35,518 nucleotides of DNA. Source: Bermanella sp034111105 (GTDB lineage: Bacteria; Pseudomonadota; Gammaproteobacteria; Pseudomonadales; Oceanobacteraceae). This document shows positions 16,329 to 25,704 of the stretch, piece by piece (positions within the stretch are counted from its first letter, which is position 1; every line of letters starts with the position of its first letter). Position numbers and translations under genes: made by a program. The stretch is from positions 1 through 35,518 of the forward strand of contig JAWUXY010000047.1 in the NCBI GenBank assembly GCA_034111105.1. Direction: 5' to 3'. The notes under the pieces were generated by a model. The model was given only the letters and a program-made list of their open reading frames with translations. It was not told the DNA's origin and ran no database searches.

Positions 16329-18443
16329 CTATGCGGCTTTATGGCTACCATCAATAATTTTTGATGATGCCCCACTCATTTTTGACAAGCTGCTAATATC
16401 CACGATCAGTGCAACGGTACCATCGCCTAATATAGTTGCACCTGAAATACCATCTACTCGTTTGTAGTTCTCTTCTAAACTCTTGATAACCACTTGCTGC
16501 TGACCTAATAGTTCATCAACAACTACGCCCATTTTTTCACCATCGGTTTCAACCACAACAATGATACTTTCTTCAATGGGTTTCTTTTCTTTATCAATAT
16601 TAAATACGTCATCTAGTTCAATAATAGGGACATATTCATCACGCAACTGAAGTACATCACTGTGGCCACCAACATGGTTAATGGCACGATCATCTAGCTG
16701 AATGGACTCCACAATACTGACCAAAGGAAATATGTATATTTCATCTCCGACTTTAACAAGCTGACCGTCTAAAATGGCAAGTGTTAGAGGTAATCGAATC
16801 ACAAAGCGAGAACCGCGACCTCTTTCTGAGCTTACTTCGATCGAACCGTTTAATGCTGAGATATTACGACGTACGACATCCATACCCACACCACGACCTG
16901 ATAAATCACTGACGATGTCCGCGGTAGAGAAACCAGGTTGAAAAATAAGGTCAAAAATTTGTTCTTGGCTTAGGTTTGCACCTTCTGCCACTAAACCTTT
17001 TTCAATCGCCTTTGATAATATACGGTCTGAATTTATACCCGCGCCATCATCTTTTATTTCAATGACGATATTACCGCTTTGATGATAAGCATCTAATTTA
17101 ACCGTACCTGTTTCTGGCTTGCCTGCTGCAAGACGATCGGCTGGCACTTCAATGCCGTGGTCAATCGAATTGCGAATAAGGTGAACCATTGGGTCGCCTA
17201 TTTTTTCCATTACCGTTTTATCAAGTTCGGTATTTTCACCTGACATTAACAGCTCAATTTTTTTATTAAGAGAAATACTCACATCCCGTACTAAGCGAGG
17301 GAATCGACTGAATACAAAGCTAATAGGCATCATGCGAATTTTCATCACACTCTCTTGTAGCTCACGAGTGTTGTGCTCTAATTGCGCTAGCCCTTCTTGT
17401 AAACGCTGTACTCTTGATATATCAAAATTTTGCCCAAGTTGCCCAAGCATTGATTGAGTAATCACCAGCTCACCAACCATATTAATTAAGCTATCAACTT
17501 TGTCGATACTCACTCGAATAGATGAACTTTCTTGCGCCTTTTGTGGTGATTTAGCTTGGGGCTGAGCCTCTACGGCTTCCGCTTTGACGACGGTTTTTTC
17601 AGCGGGGGGCGTGGCTGGCGCAACAACACTCTCTGTTGGTTTTTCTTCACCTGCATTTGATGCATGTTCACCCGATGCTGAACCTGTCGAATCCACACCC
17701 ATTGACAACGGTGTAATGATAATTTCAGCATCATCAATGACCCATTCAAATACTTCATCTATTTCAGATTTTTCAATGGATTTTTCTATACGAATATCCC
17801 AAGCCAAATAACATTTCTCAGGATCAAGCCCAGTTAACTCAGGTAGACGTTGCGTATCGGCAATGACTTGCATTTGATAATCACACAGTTCGGCTAATTG
17901 GCGAAACATGCGCGCAGGTTCATTACCTGTTTGTAAAATAGTTAATTCCGGAATAAACCGAATATGCCAGCCACCGGCTTTATCATCATCTTGTTTGTCT
18001 ACAGCAGGTGGTGACGGAGGCTCATCTGGTATGTTTGCATCTGTAGAAGCTGACCCGACATTTAAGATACTTTCAAATTGTGCTTTTAAACTATTGGTTT
18101 CAGTTAAGTTTGGATCATTACCCGCCTGCAAGTCTTGTAATAACCCTTTGATGCAATCAACACTTTTCAATAGTAAATTCTGAATATCTTGACTCATGGC
18201 ACGCTTGCCACTGCGTATTTGATCTAACAATGTTTCTAGCACATGGGTAAACCCAGCCACTTGGTTAAAACCAAATGTCCCCGCTCCCCCTTTCATTGAA
18301 TGTGCTGCGCGAAATATCGTATTGATTATCTCAGCATCAGGTTCCACCAAGTCTAGCTCGAGCAAACCTTGCTCCATAGCATCTAGACCTTCGTAGCTTT
18401 CTTCGAAGAATACTTGGTGAAATTGGCTAAGATCAATACTCAT
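16329..18443 (-). CDS. cheA: Chemotaxis histidine kinase CheA
   Basis: CheA (704 aa) is the central kinase. P1 (Hpt) carries the phosphorylated His48 in AAHSMKGGAGTFGF. A single P2-like domain follows at about residues 155-245, with Pro/Ala/Glu-rich linkers on both sides. P3 dimerisation helices start near SSIRVSIDKVDSLINMVGEL. P4 has the N-box (HLIRNSIDHGIE), G1 (DDGAGIN) and G2 (GRGVGMDVVR). P5, the CheW-like regulatory domain, ends the protein. All kinase motifs are intact. It starts 4 bp after the cheY stop. Confidence 0.98.
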   Translation of the reverse strand: MSIDLSQFHQVFFEESYEGLDAMEQGLLELDLVEPDAEIINTIFRAAHSMKGGAGTFGFNQVAGFTHVLETLLDQIRSGKRAMSQDIQNLLLKSVDCIKGLLQDLQAGNDPNLTETNSLKAQFESILNVGSASTDANIPDEPPSPPAVDKQDDDKAGGWHIRFIPELTILQTGNEPARMFRQLAELCDYQMQVIADTQRLPELTGLDPEKCYLAWDIRIEKSIEKSEIDEVFEWVIDDAEIIITPLSMGVDSTGSASGEHASNAGEEKPTESVVAPATPPAEKTVVKAEAVEAQPQAKSPQKAQESSSIRVSIDKVDSLINMVGELVITQSMLGQLGQNFDISRVQRLQEGLAQLEHNTRELQESVMKIRMMPISFVFSRFPRLVRDVSISLNKKIELLMSGENTELDKTVMEKIGDPMVHLIRNSIDHGIEVPADRLAAGKPETGTVKLDAYHQSGNIVIEIKDDGAGINSDRILSKAIEKGLVAEGANLSQEQIFDLIFQPGFSTADIVSDLSGRGVGMDVVRRNISALNGSIEVSSERGRGSRFVIRLPLTLAILDGQLVKVGDEIYIFPLVSIVESIQLDDRAINHVGGHSDVLQLRDEYVPIIELDDVFNIDKEKKPIEESIIVVVETDGEKMGVVVDELLGQQQVVIKSLEENYKRVDGISGATILGDGTVALIVDISSLSKMSGASSKIIDGSHKAA

Positions 18444-18447
18444 GAAT

Positions 18448-18810
18448 TTACCCTAGAACTTTCTTAATGGTGGTAAGAAGTTGATCAGGGTTGAATGGTT
18501 TTACGATCCAACCAGTTGCCCCTGCGCTTTTACCTTCCATTTTTTTATCACCGGCAGATTCGGTGGTGAGCATTAAGATCGGTGTGAATTTATAGCTCGG
18601 TAGCTCCCGTAATTTACGGCACAATTCAATGCCATTCATATTCGGCATATTCACGTCACTCAGTACAAGGTCAACTCCTTGTCCCTGTGCAAACTTTAAT
18701 GCTTCGGCACCATCACTGGCTTCTACTACGTCGTGACCCGCCCCTTTTAATGTAAAGCTAACCATTTGGCGCATGGAGGCTGAATCATCTACTGCTAATA
18801 TTTTTGCCAT
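18448..18810 (-). CDS. cheY: Chemotaxis response regulator CheY
   Basis: A single receiver domain (120 aa) with the acid pocket VDDS (Asp8-Asp9), phosphoacceptor Asp52 (LSDVNMPNMNG), Thr/Ser at LMLTTES and the conserved Lys in IVKPF. There is no output domain. A GGGAG ribosome site precedes the ATG. It is encoded directly before cheA and would carry the signal to FliM, whose N-terminal binding peptide is present in this window. No cheZ phosphatase gene is seen. Confidence 0.96.
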   Translation of the reverse strand: MAKILAVDDSASMRQMVSFTLKGAGHDVVEASDGAEALKFAQGQGVDLVLSDVNMPNMNGIELCRKLRELPSYKFTPILMLTTESAGDKKMEGKSAGATGWIVKPFNPDQLLTTIKKVLG

Positions 18811-18826
18811 AAACTAGTCTCCCGAT

Positions 18827-19108
18827 TTAATGTCCATTCAATCCAATGTGTTCGTCAATGCCCAGCAACTTGGCTGTCGCGACTGTTTGCTCAGAGGGAT
18901 TTGGCCAAGTGAGCTTACGATCATATTTGGCTAATGCCTGATGAAAACTAAGGATAAGTTGTAATGCAGATGTGTCTATTTGCTCGACGCTTGCGGATTG
19001 AATTTCGATATCGTTACCGGATTGAATCAAGCTTTCCATTTGCCCATGCAGCTCCTCTGCCTTAACTATGGTACAGCGAGTACCTAAGTCGATTTTATCC
19101 ATATCCAT
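18827..19108 (-). CDS. STAS-domain protein at the head of the che operon
   Basis: A 93-aa protein made of one small STAS domain. The signature IDTSALQLILSF (about residues 44-55) aligns with the phosphorylatable D-S/T-S-A loop of anti-sigma antagonists. It is clearly different from the HsbA-like STAS at 9415-9714. It precedes cheY by 16 bp, so it is likely the first gene of the che operon. STAS genes in this place are known in several multi-cheD chemotaxis clusters, but their role is not well settled. A second ATG two codons inside is an equally possible start; no strong ribosome site distinguishes them. Confidence 0.85.
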   Translation of the reverse strand: MDMDKIDLGTRCTIVKAEELHGQMESLIQSGNDIEIQSASVEQIDTSALQLILSFHQALAKYDRKLTWPNPSEQTVATAKLLGIDEHIGLNGH

Positions 19109-19181
19109 TTCTTGTACTGCCTTTAGCTCATTTATTGATAATGTTAGACGCTAATACAGAGAATGTTTGGGGCGGCAGAAA

Positions 19182-19200
19182 AATTATTTTATTAATAATT
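19182..19200 (-). terminator. AT-only hairpin at the end of fliJ (weak candidate)
   Basis: Arms AATTATT and AATAATT (7 bp) with a 5-nt loop overlap the fliJ stop codon and are followed on the minus strand by a short T run. Because the stem has no G-C pairs it can be only a weak terminator. The 90-bp gap to the STAS gene also probably holds the che promoter, but I cannot identify a convincing one. Confidence 0.3.
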
Positions 19201-19648
19201 ATGAGCTATGAAGGCGATGTAGTTGTGCGCCTATTTCATCTAAAAATTTTTGCATCTGTTGGTTTTCTGACGCAATTGCTTGATCATTAAGTCGGGATTC
19301 TAACTTTTCGTAGCTCTTCAACTTTTGATTAAGTGTTTGATAAATAGCTTGAGCTTTTTTAAGTTGCTCTTTAACTTGAAAAATATGGTTATTTTGTTGA
19401 GTGATGGCATCGTCTATTTGACGCATAAATGATTCAAACTGTTGTATCTGTAAACCAGAAACCTTTACGCTGGCTTGGGATTGAAAGTTCTCACGGTAAT
19501 CTTGCTGGTAACCAAGTAATGTATTACTTTTTTCTTGTTCACTATTCAGTTTTTGCTGAAGCGCACCTATATAAGAAAGTGCTTCATTAACCGCATTTTG
19601 GGCAATCTGTACTAATGGTTTGAGTCGTTTTGCGCGTTCGCGGCTCAT
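19199..19648 (-). CDS. fliJ: Flagellar export chaperone FliJ
   Basis: FliJ (149 aa) is a coiled-coil protein that sits in the FliI ATPase ring, like the gamma subunit of F1. Nearly the whole sequence is heptad-patterned helix rich in Gln, Lys, Leu and Glu, with no membrane segment. The ATG overlaps the fliI stop (ATGA). Sequence identity in this family is low, so the call rests on coiled-coil character, length and position after fliI. Confidence 0.93.
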   Translation of the reverse strand: MSRERAKRLKPLVQIAQNAVNEALSYIGALQQKLNSEQEKSNTLLGYQQDYRENFQSQASVKVSGLQIQQFESFMRQIDDAITQQNNHIFQVKEQLKKAQAIYQTLNQKLKSYEKLESRLNDQAIASENQQMQKFLDEIGAQLHRLHSS

Positions 19649-20995
19649 GATACGTCAGTTGTATCTTGTGGCTGCGCATTTCGACCAATGGCTTCATTTA
19701 ATATCATGGTTAACCCTTCCATACTTTCTTTTAACGTGATGGCTTGGTTTAAGTCTTGTGCTAAATACGCTTTCATTACTGGGTTCAAACGCACAGCAAG
19801 ATCTAACTCAGGACTGCTGCCAGGGTTGTATGCTCCAACACTGATCAAGTCTTTATTTTGTTGATACAAGCTATACAAGTATTTAAATCGTTGTGCTGAC
19901 TTTAAGGTTACAGAATCGACAATTTGCGGCATTGCTCGACTGATGGAAGCTTCAACATCGATCGCAGGGTATTGGCCTTCTTCTGCCAAGCGTCGACTTA
20001 ATACGACATGGCCATCGAGTATGGCTCGGGCAGAATCAGCAATGGGATCTTGCAGATCATCACCTTCTGTTAATACTGTATAAAATGCAGTGATGGAACC
20101 ACCTCCCGGTGGACCATTGCCAGTACGTTCAACCAACTTAGGGATTTTAGCAAACACAGATGGCGGGTAACCTTTTGTGGCCGGCGGCTCGCCAACCGCT
20201 AATGCAATTTCACGCTGAGCTTGGCCATAACGGGTAAGACTATCCATCAATAACAGCACGTCTTTACCTTCATCTCGAAAGTATTCTGAAATAGCGGTGC
20301 TCAACGACGCCGCTCGCATACGCATAATTGGGCTGTCATCTGCGGGGCTGGCGACTACAACGGCACGCTTTAATCCTTCTTCACCTAATATGTCTTGAAT
20401 AAATTCTTGTACTTCTCGACCACGCTCTCCTACCAAGCCAACCACGACAATGTCGGCGGAAGTAAACCGCGTCATCATACCTAACAGCATACTTTTACCG
20501 ACACCCGAACCCGCAAATAGCCCCATACGCTGGCCTCGACCCACCGTCAGTAAAGCGTTAATTGCTCGAATGCCCACATCCATTGTGTCGCGAATAGGCG
20601 CGCGCTTCATTGGATTGATGATCTTGCCTTCAAGGCTGATGTATTCGCTGCTAACAATGTCACCAAGGCCATCTAAGGGCTGCCCTGCGCCATTGAGTAC
20701 ACGGCCTAATAAACCAAAGCCTGCTGGAATTTGGTCACCATCTAAAATTGGTGTGACCTTGGCACCCAGTGATAAACCTTGCACTGGCTCAATGGGCATT
20801 AAAAAGAATTTATCACGATCAAACCCCACCACTTCAGCTTCTATCTGGCCATTGCCTTGCTCTACCCAGCAGCGATCCCCCACTTTTACTTTGCAACCTA
20901 CCGCTTCCATAGTGAGGCCAACCATACGCGTCAACTGACCCGACACTGTGGGTTGGCAATAGTATTCACCATGTTCTTTTAACCAGCGTATGGAT

Positions 20996-21006
<11 letters not shown>
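19645..21006 (-). CDS. fliI: Flagellar export ATPase FliI
   Basis: FliI (453 aa) is the hexameric ATPase that energises protein export. The Walker A motif is AGSGVGKS (about residues 165-172) and Walker B is VLLLMDSLTRYGQAQREI, followed by the family signature GEPPATKGYPPSVFAKIP. The start at 21006 is chosen because GAGG lies 6 nt before this ATG; a TTG six codons further upstream would enlarge the overlap with fliH and has no better site. The gene overlaps fliH by 11 bp and fliJ by 4 bp. Confidence 0.98.
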
Positions 21007-22237
<1,231 letters not shown>

Positions 22238-22294
22238 GGTTACTGCACTCTAAAATCGGTTGCGAATGAAGATATTATCAATCGTGTGTAACGG

Positions 22295-23359
22295 CTAAAC
22301 CATTTGTTCGCCACCGGCACCACCTAATACAATTTCGCCTGCATCCGCCATACGACGAGCAATCGAAAGAATTTCTTTTTGTGCTGTCTCCACTTCACTG
22401 ACTTTAACTGGGCCTTTGGCCTCAAGATCATCTCGTAATAGCTCGGCTGCACGTTTTGACATATTGCGGAATATTTTCTCTTTAAGATCTTCATCCGCAC
22501 CTTTTAATGCAATCGTCAGTAGGTCACCCGATATTTCACGCAACAATACTTGAATACCCCGGTCATCCACTTCGTTAAGGTTTTCAAACACAAACATAAG
22601 ATCTTGAATTTGCACACCTAGCTCTTCATCCACTTCTTTAATTTGATCAAGCAATTCACCACTCAAGGTACTATCAAGGTTATTAATAATACCAGCCGAA
22701 ACTTTCACACCGCCCATTGCCGTGGTTTGTTGCCCTTGACTACCCGAGAATTGTTTTTCAAGAATATCGTTAAGTTCTTGTAACGCGGATGGTTGCACCG
22801 CTTGTAATGATGCAACACGCATCATGATGTCGAGTCGTACTTTTTCATCGAAGTTATATAAAATTTCGGCGGCTTGATCACTTTCGAGATACGCGATAAC
22901 GATGGCTTGAATCTGAGGGTGCTCATGTCGAATAATATCTGCCACAGCTCGGCTTTCCATCCACTTTAGGGTATCTAAACCTGTGGTATTGCCCCCTAAT
23001 AAAATACGATCAATCAAGCCACCTGCTTTATCCGAACCCAATGCTTGGGTCAGCATGTTACGAATATAATCATCAGCCCCTAGACCTAAACCAGTTTGCC
23101 CTGATAAGCTGTCTAAAAACTCAGCAACAACCCCTTCAACCTGTGTTTGTGAAATATCTTTTAATTGGGCCATGGTTGCACCCACCGACTGCACTTCTTT
23201 TGGGCCTAGGTGCTTAAGCAGTTCAGCTGCGTCTTTTTCACCTAAGCTCATCAACAAAATAGCGGCGCGTTGTTTGTGATCTAAACTGGCAAGCTCACCT
23301 TTTGGTGCTGCAGGTGGCTTGGCTGGTTCAGTCGCTGGTTTTTGCTCATCCTTCGGCAT
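22295..23359 (-). CDS. fliG: Flagellar motor switch protein FliG
   Basis: FliG (354 aa) links the MS ring to FliM and contacts the stators. The start MPKDEQKPATEPAKPPAAPKG is a low-complexity N-terminal addition before the conserved KQRAAILLMSLGEKDAAELLKHLGP. The middle EHPQ motif (RHEHPQIQAIVIAYL) binds FliM. The charged torque helix region near the C-terminus is present (DDRGIQVLLREISGDLLTIALKG). It overlaps the end of fliF by 14 bp, consistent with coupled synthesis of MS-ring and switch proteins. Confidence 0.98.
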   Translation of the reverse strand: MPKDEQKPATEPAKPPAAPKGELASLDHKQRAAILLMSLGEKDAAELLKHLGPKEVQSVGATMAQLKDISQTQVEGVVAEFLDSLSGQTGLGLGADDYIRNMLTQALGSDKAGGLIDRILLGGNTTGLDTLKWMESRAVADIIRHEHPQIQAIVIAYLESDQAAEILYNFDEKVRLDIMMRVASLQAVQPSALQELNDILEKQFSGSQGQQTTAMGGVKVSAGIINNLDSTLSGELLDQIKEVDEELGVQIQDLMFVFENLNEVDDRGIQVLLREISGDLLTIALKGADEDLKEKIFRNMSKRAAELLRDDLEAKGPVKVSEVETAQKEILSIARRMADAGEIVLGGAGGEQMV

Positions 23360-25091
23360 TGTTCACCCATTTCTTAAATGCTTGCGCCACTCTGGCAGGA
23401 TCTTCAGCAATGAGTCCTTTCAGCGCATCTAGCTGACGTTCAAACCCTTCACTGGCACCAGGTAGTAAAAATTCATCCGCTCCTGCCAAGGTAACTTTAT
23501 CGTCACCAAAGAGATCATCGCCGCTACCAAGGTCGTCCAGTTCTCCTTCGATTTCAGCGTTCTCATCCATTTTGCCCCTGTCGATAAGGTTGCGCACAAT
23601 GGGACGAATCACACCAAAAATAACAATTAATAAGAATAAACCAGCCAGTGCTTGTTTGACGATTTCCCAGAACCAAGGTTGACGCCAGAAGTCAGGTTCA
23701 CCCAATTCTTGCGGACCACCCAAGAATGCGCTGTTTATCACACTGACGCTGTCACCGCGTGCCGCATTAAAACCAACAGCATCTTTCACTAACATTTCTA
23801 AACGCGATAATTCTTCGGCAGTCCAAGTCACCGCTTCTGTTGCACCCGTTTCCGGATTCATACGCGCACGATCATTAACCGCGACGGAGACGGTAACACG
23901 GCGGATTTTGCCTACCTGATGTTGAGTATGACTCAAAGTACGATCAACTTCATAGTTCCGTGTGGCTTCGCTGCGACGCTGGGTCGGCTGAGGTTTTTCA
24001 CCATCTGCCCCTTCAGCCACCTCTGGCGCCTCTGCTACGCCTGGAGGTTGATTTGTTAATGCTCCAGGGATGCCGCCCTCAACTTTATTTAGACTTTCTT
24101 CGTCTAAGGTTTGCTCGCTACGAAGGGCTATTAAGTCTGGATTGTAGAGTTCTTGTGTTTGTTCGACCGCGGTAAAGTCTAAATCGGCACTGACTTCGGC
24201 TTGAAAATTTTGCGACCCTAAAACCGGTTCTAAAATACGCTGTACGCGTTGATTTAAATTTTCTTCAAGTTTGCGTGTAAATTCGTATTGCTTAGCCGCT
24301 AATAAATCTTCAGTATTTTTATCGTCTTTACTCAGCAAGTTGCCTTTTTGATCCACTAGGGTGACGTTTTCCACTGGCAATTCAGGAATACTGCTGGCCA
24401 CTAAATTTATAATGGCTTCTGCTTGTGCTTGCTTGAGACCCTTGCCGCCATATATCTCTAAAAAAACGGATGCTCTTGGTTCTCGATCATCTCGTACAAA
24501 CACGGATTGCTTAGGTAATGCTAAGTGTACACGTGCATTTCGCACACTCTGTAAGCTCGAAATTGTCCGCGCTAATTCCCCTTCAAGACCACGACGATAA
24601 CGAGCGCTTTCGATAAACTGACTGGTACCTAAACCCTGCTCTTTATCTAATAATTCTAAACCTGTGGAATCGTCGATATCTGCTAACACGGGCGCAAGGG
24701 CCAAGCGAGCTTCGTGAATATCAGATTCAGGAACCGTAACAATGCCTGACGTTGGGTTAATGCGATAATCAATGCCGGTTTGATCAAGTATGCTTAAAAT
24801 TTCTCTAGCATTAAAATCTTCAAGGTTGCTAATTAACGGCCTATATTGTGTTTCTTGAGACCAAACAACAACACCAATCCCCAATGCGAGTAAACCTGCA
24901 AACCCAACAAGTAAAGCCACTTGCCTTACAATCGTAAGCTTATTAAAGCCCATCATAACTGGGTTTATTTCACTGGCATCCATGGCATCCGGCAGTGAGT
25001 CATTTAAACTCTCTGCTGGGTCAGTCATATTGGGATCTGACTGAGCTGGGAAGTTTTCCCCTGTTTCTGCCGGAACGTTGTCTGTTGCCAT
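23346..25091 (-). CDS. fliF: Flagellar MS-ring protein FliF
   Basis: FliF (581 aa) builds the MS ring in the inner membrane. An acidic cytoplasmic N-terminus of about 50 residues is followed by membrane helix 1 (about 57-78). The periplasmic ring-building domains include NLVASSIPELPVENVTLVDQ and HTQHQVGKIRRVTVSVAVN. Membrane helix 2 is at about 477-495 and the cytoplasmic FliG-binding tail is at the end (ARVAQAFKKWVN). Length is normal. It lies 65 bp after fliE. Confidence 0.98.
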   Translation of the reverse strand: MATDNVPAETGENFPAQSDPNMTDPAESLNDSLPDAMDASEINPVMMGFNKLTIVRQVALLVGFAGLLALGIGVVVWSQETQYRPLISNLEDFNAREILSILDQTGIDYRINPTSGIVTVPESDIHEARLALAPVLADIDDSTGLELLDKEQGLGTSQFIESARYRRGLEGELARTISSLQSVRNARVHLALPKQSVFVRDDREPRASVFLEIYGGKGLKQAQAEAIINLVASSIPELPVENVTLVDQKGNLLSKDDKNTEDLLAAKQYEFTRKLEENLNQRVQRILEPVLGSQNFQAEVSADLDFTAVEQTQELYNPDLIALRSEQTLDEESLNKVEGGIPGALTNQPPGVAEAPEVAEGADGEKPQPTQRRSEATRNYEVDRTLSHTQHQVGKIRRVTVSVAVNDRARMNPETGATEAVTWTAEELSRLEMLVKDAVGFNAARGDSVSVINSAFLGGPQELGEPDFWRQPWFWEIVKQALAGLFLLIVIFGVIRPIVRNLIDRGKMDENAEIEGELDDLGSGDDLFGDDKVTLAGADEFLLPGASEGFERQLDALKGLIAEDPARVAQAFKKWVNNAEG

Positions 25092-25156
25092 GATAATGTA
25101 ACCTTAACTACGGTTGTCTATAAAATAAAAACCTGGCTTAAATAAAAATGACACAC

Positions 25157-25552
25157 CTAAACGGGCATATTCATAATGTCTTTGTAAGCATCTACAAGCT
25201 TATTGCGGACTTCTTTCATGGCATCAAATGATACGCTGGCTTTTTGCGCGGCAATCATGACTTCGGGTAAATCCACCATTGGATCACCTTTCTCAAAACG
25301 AGTACGCAGTTCTGAACTTTGTTTTTGTTGCTCATTAACACTATTAATGGCATTACCAAACATGGTTTGAAAGTCCGGAACATTCGGATCTGCTTTGATA
25401 TTGGGATAATTTTGACTTTGGTTTTGTAACTTATCGACTTCTTGTGTCAATCGATCCGCTGCGGATAAGTCCGTTTGGTTAGGCTCTTGTATTTGAGAGC
25501 GTACTTGGCGCAATTGTGATAGGACACTGTTTATGTCTGCTCTATCAACCAT
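25157..25552 (-). CDS. fliE: Flagellar hook-basal body protein FliE
   Basis: FliE (131 aa) joins the MS ring to the rod and is the first exported rod protein. The C-terminal half carries the family block (FQTMFGNAINSVNEQQKQSSELRTRFEKG, then DLPEVMIAAQKASVSFDAMKEVRNKLVDAYKDIMNMPV). The N-terminal 50 residues are more variable and Gln-rich. An AGGTG ribosome site lies 4 nt before the ATG. It is the first gene of the fliEFGHIJ operon, with a leader of about 100 nt from a sigma-54 promoter. Confidence 0.97.
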   Translation of the reverse strand: MVDRADINSVLSQLRQVRSQIQEPNQTDLSAADRLTQEVDKLQNQSQNYPNIKADPNVPDFQTMFGNAINSVNEQQKQSSELRTRFEKGDPMVDLPEVMIAAQKASVSFDAMKEVRNKLVDAYKDIMNMPV

Positions 25553-25577
25553 GTTTCACCTCATTCATTAGTTTGCC

Positions 25578-25630
25578 AAAAAAATGCCATCCGTTGGCAG
25601 CTTCCCTGCCTTAACGTCCCTGTTAGACGT
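25578..25630 (-). promoter_or_regulatory. Structured fliE leader with three small hairpins and GGA motifs
   Basis: Between the sigma-54 promoter and fliE the minus-strand transcript can form three 5-bp stems: ACGTC/GACGT (25614-25630), GGCAG/CTGCC (25596-25610, loop GGAAG) and TGCCA/TGGCA (25585-25599, loop ACGGA). The last two share bases and exclude each other. The third is directly followed by seven T residues (25578-25584), so it resembles a weak terminator. The predicted leader contains five GGA motifs, the core recognised by CsrA/RsmA. An attenuator, a CsrA/RsmA target or simply a fleR terminator are all possible. Confidence 0.5.
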
Positions 25631-25664
25631 CTTCCTGACATTTTTTCCATTCGTATGTGTTAAT

Positions 25665-25680
25665 TGCATAACACAGGCCA
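25665..25680 (-). promoter_or_regulatory. Sigma-54 promoter of the fliE operon
   Basis: The minus strand reads TGGCCTGTGTTATGCA. The GG and GC dinucleotides are 10 nt apart and the flanking bases fit the -24/-12 pattern, with one mismatch in the -12 element (ATGC for TTGC). The predicted start is near 25654, about 100 nt before the fliE ATG. Confidence 0.75.
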
Positions 25681-25704
25681 AGTTAAAGTTTGTTTTGTTA
25701 CTGA

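Noticed and set aside
20450..20938. A 162-codon plus-strand reading frame opposite fliI
   Set aside because: It is antisense to conserved FliI sequence and Pro/Ser-rich in the way typical of shadow frames.
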